DNA of 12,977 bases from an uncultured Bacillota bacterium (GTDB lineage Bacteria; Bacillota; Clostridia; Christensenellales; UBA1242). The notes under the pieces were generated by a model. The model saw only the letters and a list, made by a program, of their open reading frames with translations, did not search any database and was not told where the DNA came from. The position numbers and the translations under genes were made by a program. Position 1 is the stretch's first letter, and each line of letters opens with the position of its first letter. Location of the stretch: NCBI GenBank assembly GCA_947088415.1, contig CAMUGK010000019.1:1-12977 (forward strand), written 5' to 3'. Shown here piece after piece: positions 1 through 5,636 of the stretch.

Positions 1-1502
1 AAGAAGTTTTGTTCCCTGTCGTTATGCCACGCGAAATGTGGGATAAAAGCGGAAGGTATTCGTCTATAGGCGACGAAATGGTGCGTTTTAAAGATAGAGC
101 AGGCAGAGATATGCTTCTTGGAATGACACATGAAGAAGCTGCTGTTCATGCTTGCCAAAATATAATAAAAAGTTATGACCAATTGCCATTCATGATTTAC
201 CAAATTCAAACTAAATTCCGTGATGAAGCAAGACCAAGAGCAGGACTTATTCGCGTTCGAGAATTTACAATGAAAGACGCATATTCTTTCCATACAAATT
301 ATGAAGATTTGGAAAATTATTATAATAAGGTTTATGACGCTTATAATCGAATTTACACTCGTATAGGCATGAAAAACTTTATTTCAGTCAAGTCAGATTC
401 TGGCATGATGGGCGGAAATTATGCACACGAATTTCACTTACTTACAGATATAGGCGAAGATAGCATTGTTATTTGCCCAAGTTGCAATTCTCGTGCAAAT
501 ATGGAAGTTGCAACTTCGTCTTATCAAATTCCAAAATTTCAAGACCAACCATTAAAAGAAGTTGATACTGGCAAGGCTAAAACAATTGAAGAAGTTTGCA
601 AAGTTTTGAATGTTCAACCAAACCAAACCATAAAAGCAGTTTGTTATGCTATTGTTGGAGATGATAAACAAACAGTTGTCGCTTTTGTTCGTGGAGACAA
701 AGAAATTAATGAAGCCAAACTTAAAAAAGTCGTTGGCGGTGAAGTTGTTGTTAAAGACCTTGAGAATGTAGACCTAGTTAAAGGTAATATTGGTGCTGTC
801 GGATTAACAGGCGAAAATTTAACTCTTGTTTTTGATAAATCTCTTGAAAATTTGTGCGGTCTTGTTACAGGGGCAAATAAGGAAGATTATCACTTAACTG
901 GCGTTAATATGTCAAGAGATGTTAAACCAAAGGAATATGTTGACATAGCAAAAGTTAACGAAGGGGAATTATGCCCAGTATGTGGCAAACCACTAACAAT
1001 TAAACGTGGAATTGAAATCGGAAATATTTTCCAACTTGGCACAAAATATTCCAAATCTATGGGTATGACTATTCATATGCCAGACGGAAGTTCAATCAAT
1101 CCAATAATGGGTTGCTATGGCATCGGTGTAGGACGTTGTCTAGCTTCGGTAGCCGAAGAAAGTGCCGATGAAAAGGGCTTAAACTGGCCAATGTCAATTG
1201 CACCATGGCAAATCTATCTCTGCCCACTACGAAATGACGATGAACTTATCCAAAAAACAGCTGAAGATTTGTATAACTCTCTTTCAAACACCTTTGAAGT
1301 TTTATATGATGACCGCAAGGTTTCGGCAGGGGTTAAACTTACAGATAGTGAACTTATGGGCATTCCACTCAGAGTTGTTGTAAGCCCAAGAAGCCTAGCC
1401 GAAAATCAAGCCGAAATTACAATTCGTTCTACCAGCGAAAAATTTATGGTTGCTTTAACAGACCTTGAAAGTAAATTAAAAGAACTTTGCAAAACTAATT
1501 AA
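1..1502 (+). CDS. proS: Prolyl-tRNA synthetase, 3' part (5' end outside window)
   Basis: Charges tRNA-Pro with proline in the cytoplasm. The reading frame is open from base 3 (E-V-L-F-P-V-V-M-P), so the gene enters from the left and roughly the first 70 residues are missing. About 499 codons are visible; bacterial ProRS is usually about 570 residues. Counting from the leucine at 9-11, class II motif 2 is seen around FRDEARPRAGLIRVREF (70-86), an INS/YbaK-type editing domain at about 190-305, motif 3 around MGCYGIGVGR (367-376), and the anticodon-binding domain from about 395 (VLYDDRKVSAGVKLTDSE). These show a bacterial-type, editing-domain ProRS. Two CxxC pairs, CPSC (156-159) and CPVC (322-325), flank the editing domain and could hold a metal. 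IEIGNIFQLG has Asn where many family members have His. The gene ends at TAA 1500-1502, with no clear simple terminator behind it. Confidence 0.97.
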   Translation, partial: EVLFPVVMPREMWDKSGRYSSIGDEMVRFKDRAGRDMLLGMTHEEAAVHACQNIIKSYDQLPFMIYQIQTKFRDEARPRAGLIRVREFTMKDAYSFHTNYEDLENYYNKVYDAYNRIYTRIGMKNFISVKSDSGMMGGNYAHEFHLLTDIGEDSIVICPSCNSRANMEVATSSYQIPKFQDQPLKEVDTGKAKTIEEVCKVLNVQPNQTIKAVCYAIVGDDKQTVVAFVRGDKEINEAKLKKVVGGEVVVKDLENVDLVKGNIGAVGLTGENLTLVFDKSLENLCGLVTGANKEDYHLTGVNMSRDVKPKEYVDIAKVNEGELCPVCGKPLTIKRGIEIGNIFQLGTKYSKSMGMTIHMPDGSSINPIMGCYGIGVGRCLASVAEESADEKGLNWPMSIAPWQIYLCPLRNDDELIQKTAEDLYNSLSNTFEVLYDDRKVSAGVKLTDSELMGIPLRVVVSPRSLAENQAEITIRSTSEKFMVALTDLESKLKELCKTN

Positions 1503-1529
1503 AAATTATTTTTAGTCCAAAACATACAT

Positions 1530-1608
1530 TGTCATCCCGAGCGAAGTCGAAGGAGCTAATGAACAAAAAAATTGTCTAAAAAGATTCTTCGCTCTGCTCA
1601 GAATGACA
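1530..1608. repeat. Imperfect inverted repeat of the GTCATnCnGAGCGAAG type
   Basis: The left arm 1530-1557 begins TGTCATCCCGAGCGAAG. The reverse complement of the right arm 1581-1608 begins TGTCATTCTGAGCAGAGCG. The arms match apart from a few substitutions and are separated by about 23 A-rich bases. A partial extra right arm (CTCAGAATGACA) lies at 1648-1659. Repeats with this TGTCATTCTGAGCGAAG core are, from general knowledge, dispersed between genes in many unrelated bacterial genomes. This is an intergenic palindromic repeat, possibly also acting as an mRNA 3' stabiliser for proS. Confidence 0.75.
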
Positions 1609-1807
1609 AAACCGAAATGGCTTTAACAGAAAGCATAGTATAGACATCTCAGAATGACAAACACGGTTGAATAGTATAATTTCTGTACTAGTATGTTATG
1701 TTTTAATAACAAAAATAGACTAGTGTGGTTAAAAGATAATGAAAGAAAAAAGTTATGCAATTTTGAAGTTGCATAGCAACAAAAAAATTGCATATAGATT
1801 TCTTTTT

Positions 1808-1834
1808 GTTACTTTTCTTTTAAAGAAAATTAAC
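1808..1834. repeat. A/T-rich palindrome, ACTTTTCTTT-type copy 1
   Basis: The arm GTTACTTTTCTTT is followed by a one-base centre and AAAGAAAATTAAC, which is one mismatch from a perfect inverted repeat. It lies 11 bases before the xseB Shine-Dalgarno. The same core (ACTTTTCTT...AAGAAAAGT) recurs at 9223-9249 and 12951-12975, with a variant at 9393-9416, so it is a dispersed element rather than a site specific to xseB. Confidence 0.6.
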
Positions 1835-1855
1835 ACAAGCAAAAAAGGAGAGAAA

Positions 1856-2062
1856 ATGGAAGAATTAACATTTGAACGAGCAAATTTTGAACTTGAGGGC
1901 ATTGTTGCCAAACTTGAAAGTGGCACTCTTTCAATGGAAGAAGCACTCAAGGCTTTTGAACGTGGACAAGAACTTATTAAATTTTGCTTTTCGTCATTAG
2001 ATAAAGCAAAAGGCAAACTCACTGAAATTAAGGAAAGTTTAGGCAAATTAACAGAGGAATAA
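1856..2062 (+). CDS. xseB: Exodeoxyribonuclease VII small subunit
   Basis: XseB is the small helical partner of XseA; several copies bind one XseA to form exonuclease VII, which degrades single-stranded DNA to acid-soluble oligonucleotides. The ATG at 1856 was chosen because AAGGAG at 1846-1851 precedes it by four bases and the family profile starts here. The upstream in-frame ATG at 1739 would add 39 residues of repeat-derived, lysine-rich sequence. The resulting 68-residue protein has the usual XseB pattern: LTFERANFELEGIVAKLESG, then LSMEEALKAFERGQELIKFC, then a charged helix. The large subunit xseA is not next to it; proS lies upstream instead. The stop codon is one base from the ATG of the following membrane-protein gene, so the two are probably co-transcribed. 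Confidence 0.9.
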   Translation: MEELTFERANFELEGIVAKLESGTLSMEEALKAFERGQELIKFCFSSLDKAKGKLTEIKESLGKLTEE

Positions 2063-2063
2063 A

Positions 2064-2489
2064 ATGAAAAACCAAAAGGTTAAAATAACGTATAAAGAGA
2101 TTGTTGTTATAATTATGGCTTTAATTTTAACTGGTTTGTCTTTTATGTTTTTCTTTTTGTTTAATCCATTACATATAGGCTGGACAATAGCAATTTGTGT
2201 GATTGATATTGCTTTTTCAATGTTTATTATTTTTAGCAACTTTTTTGTTAAACTCACACGCTTGTTCGACAAAAATAATAAAACTATAGGCTATAAAGGT
2301 CGCGTCTTATTTATTGTTTTGTATTTTATATTGTTCTATTTGATATCTTTGATAGTCATCGATTCTATTTCATGGCAATACTTTGCTTCAATTTTTGTAA
2401 ATTGTGTATATTTCTCTTTCTTTGCCTTTCCTAGTTTTTTCTTAATAATTCCTATTTTATTACTTATAGGTTATGGTCTTGGAGATTAG
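2064..2489 (+). CDS. Small multi-pass membrane protein, function unknown
   Basis: This is a 141-residue protein with no family I recognise. It is very hydrophobic and phenylalanine/isoleucine-rich. Likely membrane spans are at about 10-34, 38-62, 79-101 and 105-139, the last long enough to be two short spans. There is a short basic N-terminus (MKNQKVKITYK) and a charged cytoplasmic-type loop with KLTRLFDKNNK around 63-73. No cleavable signal peptide is apparent. GAGG at 2055-2058 inside the end of xseB serves as a Shine-Dalgarno, and the ATG is one base past the xseB stop, which implies co-transcription and translational coupling. No functional link to exonuclease VII is implied by the sequence. 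Confidence 0.7.
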   Translation: MKNQKVKITYKEIVVIIMALILTGLSFMFFFLFNPLHIGWTIAICVIDIAFSMFIIFSNFFVKLTRLFDKNNKTIGYKGRVLFIVLYFILFYLISLIVIDSISWQYFASIFVNCVYFSFFAFPSFFLIIPILLLIGYGLGD

Positions 2490-2542
2490 CTTTAAACTAA
2501 AGATGAAATAATAAATAAAGTTACATTTGAATAAAATACTTT

Positions 2543-3145
2543 ATGAATAAAAAACGCAAAATTAAAATTCAAAGTCATAATAATAAACCAAACTATAAAT
2601 GGGCGTTTCAAACGCTTATTTTTTCAATAAGTCTTTCTTGTATATTTGGTCTTTTAAGTCAAACCTTGCTTTCTTCTCTTGGCGTTGCAATGGCAATTGT
2701 TGGAATTAGCATTTTTATATTTATAAGCGTTGTTTTTGATATGTTTGGCATTGCAGTCGCATCTGCCGATGAAAAAGCTTTTTTAGAGTGGAGAAAAGAG
2801 GGCAAGTTTGGCGCAAGTGCAGGCTTACATCTATGTGAAAACTCAGAAAAGGTCTGTTGTCTTTGTGCCGATGTTGTTGGCGATATTTGTTCAACATTAT
2901 GTGGGGCGGGTGGAGCCTGCGTTGTGGTAGCACTTACACAAACCTTGAAAAATCCAAATCTAGTTCTCTTTATTTCAACTTTAGTCAGTGCAGTGATTGC
3001 AGGCCTGACAATTTTCTTTAAAGCACTTATGAAAGAATATGCAATTTCAAATTCAAACAAGCTAATTCTTTTTATAGGCAGATTTTTAGAAAAAAGATTG
3101 CTTAGAAAAAAGAAAAAAAGTTTAAAAAACGAGAAAAAATTGTGA
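2543..3145 (+). CDS. Membrane protein, resembling a clostridial CorB/DUF21-like family
   Basis: The protein has 200 residues. It has a basic N-terminus, membrane spans at about 20-42 and 46-74, an amphipathic or re-entrant stretch at about 103-130, a span at about 138-160, and a strongly basic C-terminal tail (KRLLRKKKKSLKNEKKL). The segment FDMFGIAVASADEKAF (65-80), followed by a conserved-looking VVGDICSTLCGAGGA (111-125), resembles a small membrane family of Clostridia that is sometimes annotated as CorB-like magnesium/cobalt transporter. I recall the pattern and cannot confirm it here. Seven cysteines fall within residues 98-126. No Shine-Dalgarno precedes the ATG. A TAAAAT at 2532-2537 lies five bases before it but lacks a good -35, so expression could be leaderless or by read-through. 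Transport function is unproven. Confidence 0.65.
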   Translation: MNKKRKIKIQSHNNKPNYKWAFQTLIFSISLSCIFGLLSQTLLSSLGVAMAIVGISIFIFISVVFDMFGIAVASADEKAFLEWRKEGKFGASAGLHLCENSEKVCCLCADVVGDICSTLCGAGGACVVVALTQTLKNPNLVLFISTLVSAVIAGLTIFFKALMKEYAISNSNKLILFIGRFLEKRLLRKKKKSLKNEKKL

Positions 3146-3153
3146 AAAAATAG

Positions 3154-3182
3154 TTGACAAAGATTATTTATTGTGATAATAT
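3154..3182 (+). promoter_or_regulatory. Promoter of the infC-rpmI-rplT operon
   Basis: TTGACA at 3154-3159 is a perfect -35. A -10 is found as TAATAT at 3177-3182 (17-base spacer), overlapping GATAAT at 3175-3180 with an upstream TG. Transcription should start near 3188, giving a leader of about 180 bases before infC. It lies just after the stop of the preceding membrane-protein gene. Confidence 0.75.
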
Positions 3183-3187
3183 ATCGT

Positions 3188-3350
3188 CAGAAAGTAGAAA
3201 TTTCCATTTCTCACCAGCAGCAATCGGGCTTGTTTGGTAATAACTTAATGATTATGACGCATTCTCTTTTTGTTTTCTTTCTGATAAAAAGAAGTTGCTT
3301 TATGATATTACGTTTGGTGGAAATTATGCTTCCACCAAATTTTTATTTAA
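3188..3350 (+). promoter_or_regulatory. infC leader with attenuator, probable L20-type autoregulatory leader
   Basis: The untranslated leader between the operon promoter and infC contains small stems (AGAAAT/ATTTCT at 3196-3211) and ends in a strong intrinsic terminator at 3313-3344, just before the infC Shine-Dalgarno. In Bacillus, and by comparative genomics in other Firmicutes, ribosomal protein L20 binds such a leader and promotes premature termination of the infC-rpmI-rplT transcript. Position, gene content and terminator all fit that arrangement. A TTTGGT at 3233-3238 could pair with the terminator's right arm (ACCAAA, 3334-3339), offering a possible competing fold. The L20-binding structure itself was not modelled, so the identity as an L20 leader is inferred. 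Confidence 0.6.
3313..3344 (+). terminator. Intrinsic terminator inside the infC leader (attenuator)
   Basis: A ten-base perfect stem, TTTGGTGGAA (3313-3322) with TTCCACCAAA (3330-3339), encloses a seven-base loop and is followed by TTTTT. It lies before, not after, the operon's genes, 22 bases from the infC start. This is the geometry expected of a regulated attenuator. Confidence 0.85.
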
Positions 3351-3365
3351 AAGGGGATTACAACA

Positions 3366-3878
3366 ATTTTTAAGGAATTATTAATCAACGAACAAATCAA
3401 TGCTAGCGAAGTTAGGCTTATCGATGAAAACGGCGTTCAGGCAGGTGTAGTTTCTTACAGCGAAGCTATGCGTTTGGCTGAAGATAAGGGGCTTGACCTT
3501 GTTATGATGGCAGGTGCTTCAAAACCTCCAGTTTGCAGACTTTTGAATTACGGAAAATTCAAATATGACGCACTCAAAAAGGAAAAGGAGATTAAGAAGT
3601 CTCAAAAGATAGTTGAAACTAAGGAAGTTCATCTTTCAATGACTATTAATGAGCATGACATTGCCTATCGTGTGACAAGCGCTGTCAAATTTCTTCAAAA
3701 TGGAGATAAGGTTAAAGTTGCACTCCGCATGAAAGGTCGTGAACAAGCCTATGCAAACAAAGGCGTTGAAATTGTTAAAGAGTTTGCAGGACGTCTTTCT
3801 GAATATGGAAGTCTTGACAAAGAACCTGAAAAGGTTGGCAGAAATATTTTTGCCATTGTAAACCCAAAAAAGAATTAA
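3366..3878 (+). CDS. infC: Translation initiation factor IF-3 (AUU start)
   Basis: IF3 binds the 30S subunit, prevents premature 50S joining and proofreads start codons and initiator tRNA. The first conventional start in this frame is ATG 3468, but the 34 codons before it encode conserved IF3 N-domain sequence (INEQINASEVRLIDENG, comparable to Bacillus IVNEGIRAREVRLIDQNG). The frame is closed by TAA at 3348-3350, and no ATG, GTG or TTG lies between. The best start is ATT at 3366, nine bases after AAAAGGGG (3349-3356), giving 170 residues, the usual length. AUU starts are the known hallmark of infC in E. coli and Bacillus, where they let IF3 repress its own synthesis. An ATC at 3384 with AAGGA seven bases upstream is a less likely alternative. 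The signature KPPVCRLLNYGKFKYD joins the N-domain to the linker, and the C-domain follows to the end. Confidence 0.95.
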   Translation: MFKELLINEQINASEVRLIDENGVQAGVVSYSEAMRLAEDKGLDLVMMAGASKPPVCRLLNYGKFKYDALKKEKEIKKSQKIVETKEVHLSMTINEHDIAYRVTSAVKFLQNGDKVKVALRMKGREQAYANKGVEIVKEFAGRLSEYGSLDKEPEKVGRNIFAIVNPKKN

Positions 3879-3899
3879 AACAAAAGGAGATAGAAAATT

Positions 3900-4094
3900 A
3901 TGCCAAAACAAAAAACACACAGCGGTGCAAAAAAACGTTTCCGCGTAACAGCAAACGGCGATGTTAAGTTTGCTAGACCAGGAAAAGGTCACTTCTTGAC
4001 AAACAAGAAAAAAGATAGAAAGAGAAAATTAAGAAAGGGTTCTTACATTGCAGGAAAGAATGCACAAAACATCAAAACCCTTTTAGGCAGATAG
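3900..4094 (+). CDS. rpmI: 50S ribosomal protein L35
   Basis: The protein is a 64-residue, strongly basic component of the large ribosomal subunit. It starts PKQKTHSGAKKRFRVTANG and ends IKTLLGR, typical of full-length L35. AAGGAG at 3884-3889 lies ten bases before the ATG. The gene stands between infC (21 bases upstream) and rplT (13 bases downstream), the canonical operon order, and shares the attenuated infC promoter. Confidence 0.97.
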   Translation: MPKQKTHSGAKKRFRVTANGDVKFARPGKGHFLTNKKKDRKRKLRKGSYIAGKNAQNIKTLLGR

Positions 4095-4107
4095 GAGGAA
4101 AAGACAC

Positions 4108-4449
4108 ATGAGAATTAAAAGAGGTGTTAACGCAGCAAAAAAACGTCGCGCTGTTTTAAAAAATGCAAAAGGGTATCGTGGTGCTAAATCTAAACTTTAC
4201 CGTGTTGCTCGTGAACAAGTTATGAAGTCTGGTCAATATGCTTACATTGGACGTAAACAAAAGAAAAGAGATTTCCGTGCTCTATGGATTACAAGAATCA
4301 ATGCAGCTTGCAGACTTAATGGAATTTCTTATTCAAAATTCATTAATGGCTTAAAAGTTAAAGGAATTGACCTTAACCGTAAAGTTCTTGCTGATATGGC
4401 AGTAAGACAACCAGAAGCTTTCACAGCACTTGTAAACCAAGTTAAATAA
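4108..4449 (+). CDS. rplT: 50S ribosomal protein L20
   Basis: The 113-residue basic protein is essential for early assembly of the large subunit. The N-terminal RIKRGVNAAKKRRAVLKNAKG and the globular C-terminal domain beginning at about RKQKKRDFRALWITRINAA (49-67) match complete L20. An AGGAGG at 4094-4099, overlapping the rpmI stop, is the ribosome-binding site. In Firmicutes L20 is the effector that binds the operon leader, so this protein is the likely regulator of the upstream attenuator. The stop codon overlaps the 5' edge of a 21-base repeat that recurs inside the downstream methyltransferase gene. Confidence 0.97.
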   Translation: MRIKRGVNAAKKRRAVLKNAKGYRGAKSKLYRVAREQVMKSGQYAYIGRKQKKRDFRALWITRINAACRLNGISYSKFINGLKVKGIDLNRKVLADMAVRQPEAFTALVNQVK

Positions 4450-4468
4450 GCCTAACGCTTGGCTACTG
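4448..4468. repeat. Copy 1 of a 21-base repeat (AAGCCTAACGCTTGGC core)
   Basis: AAGCCTAACGCTTGGC followed by TACTG starts on the last two bases of the rplT stop codon. The same sixteen bases followed by GACTG occur at 6176-6196 within the methyltransferase gene: 20 of 21 positions are identical. The core has weak internal symmetry (AAGC/GCTT and GCC/GGC). Confidence 0.75.
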
Positions 4469-4482
4469 AAAGTTCAATTAAA

Positions 4483-4509
4483 AACAACGCTAACAAGCGT
4501 TGTTTTTTT
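4483..4509. terminator. Bidirectional terminator between rplT and the minus-strand purA-like gene
   Basis: AACAACGCT (4483-4491) and AGCGTTGTT (4496-4504) form a nine-base perfect stem with an AACA loop and a T tract to 4509. The A-rich left flank gives a T run on the minus strand too, so it can end both the ribosomal operon and the convergent gene whose stop is at 4513-4515. Confidence 0.9.
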
Positions 4510-4512
4510 AAA

Positions 4513-5541
4513 TTATTGAATCTCAAAATGTGGTAAATTTGTTTTATCTGAATAGTCCAGTGGATTTATATTATTTATTGCATGTCTATTATCTGCAGCT
4601 TGACAAATACTTTTTCTGTCTATAGTTTCACTAAGTTTTGCACCTGTACCAATCTTTGTGATAGTCAAAAACTTGCCACCAAGCAAATCATTAAAAAATT
4701 CTTCGATGTTTTCAATATAGCCAAAAACATTTTCTATAGCAAAATTTTTGTTTGCTACACTTTCAATCTCTTCATCAGAAAAATATTCCCATCTCAAAAA
4801 ATCTTTTTGAATTTGTTTTGCTTGAGCGTTTGTTAAATGTGCAATGTTGCCATTTACATATTGAGCAAAATTAACAAAACATTCATCAGGGCAGGTGTCT
4901 AAAAGCATTTCAGCAAATTGTTTTATACAAAATTCTGACACTCTTCTCAATCGTTTTGTAACTGTAGTATGTTCCAATTTTTCAATCTCCACAACATTCA
5001 AACCACTTCTTAAACAAACTTCTTTCCAAGTGATTTCATTAGCACCGTCAAAGTCGCCAGTGTAAATATAGCCCGCATCACTATTGTTGTTAATTCGGAT
5101 TGGGTAAGGGCGAAAAACACAATATTTTTTTACATCAAAGCCTCGACCTGAAGCATGTATGTCTTTTAATGCTTGGGCAGGCGAGCAATCACGAGAAGTT
5201 GTAAAAGGGTAGTTTGCACTGTTATTCAAACTCAAAGCATCTCCTTGCGAAAGCTCAACAAGGATATTTTCATTACCTTTGAAAGGACCAAATCCACTAT
5301 AAAGCATTGGAAAGAAAGTTTTTGAAGAAACGATTTGAATAAGTCCTTGTTTTTCAAGCTCTAAAAATCTTTCGTCTCCACCAACCAGTGGACTTTTTCG
5401 CATAACTTTATCCACCAAGGCAGCACCAGCACCAGAGAAAGTGCTTCCAGATTTAATGTCTTGCATTTCACTTTGTCTATGTTGTGGAAGTATCACAGCT
5501 GCAGTGTCTGCAATATAAAGTTTTCTTCCGTTTAATGTCAA
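4513..5541 (-). CDS. Adenylosuccinate synthetase-like protein lacking the N-terminal P-loop region
   Basis: The 342-residue frame matches the adenylosuccinate synthetase (PurA) fold family from about PurA residue 100 onward: LYIADTAAVILPQHR (8-22), GSTFSGAGAALVDKVMR (32-48; PurA has GTTGRGIGPAYEDKVAR), ELSQGDALSLN..YPFTTS (96-116; PurA EGAQGTLLDI..YPYVTS), TTVTKRLRRVSEF (192-204; PurA ATTGRRRRTGW), and ITKIGTGAKLSETID (294-308; PurA IDIISTGPDRTETMI). PurA normally begins with GDEGKGK and GGxNAGHT, which bind GTP and IMP. Both are absent, and a stop lies seven codons upstream of the only near start, TTG 5541, which has no Shine-Dalgarno. The rest is intact and stop-free, so it may be a recent truncation or a retained non-GTPase derivative. 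True purine synthesis activity is unlikely. It could belong to a divergent PurA-like subfamily. Confidence 0.7.
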   Translation of the reverse strand: MTLNGRKLYIADTAAVILPQHRQSEMQDIKSGSTFSGAGAALVDKVMRKSPLVGGDERFLELEKQGLIQIVSSKTFFPMLYSGFGPFKGNENILVELSQGDALSLNNSANYPFTTSRDCSPAQALKDIHASGRGFDVKKYCVFRPYPIRINNNSDAGYIYTGDFDGANEITWKEVCLRSGLNVVEIEKLEHTTVTKRLRRVSEFCIKQFAEMLLDTCPDECFVNFAQYVNGNIAHLTNAQAKQIQKDFLRWEYFSDEEIESVANKNFAIENVFGYIENIEEFFNDLLGGKFLTITKIGTGAKLSETIDRKSICQAADNRHAINNINPLDYSDKTNLPHFEIQ

Positions 5542-5601
5542 TAGGCAATATTTAATACTTTATAAGAAAAAACAAATTTTGATTAAGTATGTTTAAAAGG
5601 A

Positions 5602-5630
5602 TTGACTTTATGTTATTTTATCTTTATAAT
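5602..5630 (+). promoter_or_regulatory. Promoter of the TrmH-family gene, likely leaderless
   Basis: TTGACT (5602-5607), a 17-base spacer and a perfect TATAAT (5625-5630). The expected transcription start, about seven bases downstream, falls on the A of ATG 5637, and no Shine-Dalgarno exists. Confidence 0.8.
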
Positions 5631-5636
5631 AAAATC

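Larger units (their letters stand above)
1503..1855. other. Gene-free stretch with palindromic repeats, upstream of xseB
   Basis: This 353-base stretch holds no convincing gene. From left to right it carries a long imperfect inverted repeat (1530-1608), a solitary half-arm of the same repeat (1645-1659), a TATAAT hexamer (1675-1680) without a good -35, an ACTAGT pair (1687-1692 and 1719-1724) around a small TGTTAT/ATAACA stem, a TATGCAA/TTGCATA stem (1754-1775), and an A/T-rich palindrome (1808-1834) just before the xseB Shine-Dalgarno. An open frame from 1739 runs into xseB, but its first 39 codons are repeat sequence and are not believed to be coding. Confidence 0.6.

Noticed and set aside
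1739..1855. N-terminal extension of XseB from ATG 1739
   Set aside because: No ribosome site, repeat-derived lysine-rich sequence and no match to the family start. ATG 1856 has AAGGAG and fits XseB length.
2659..3060. 133-codon minus-strand open frame opposite the 200-residue membrane protein
   Set aside because: It is a shadow of the plus-strand coding sequence, with no family resemblance or ribosome site.
3188..3350. T-box riboswitch in the infC leader
   Set aside because: No T-box antiterminator sequence (TGGNACCGCG-like) is present. An L20-type attenuator fits better.
3173..3373. 66-codon plus-strand open frame in the infC leader
   Set aside because: It begins in the promoter, spans the attenuator hairpin and has no ribosome site. 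It is best explained as leader RNA.
5589..5636. Longer start of the TrmH-family protein
   Set aside because: The segment contains the -35 and -10 boxes and encodes non-conserved hydrophobic residues; no ribosome site precedes it.
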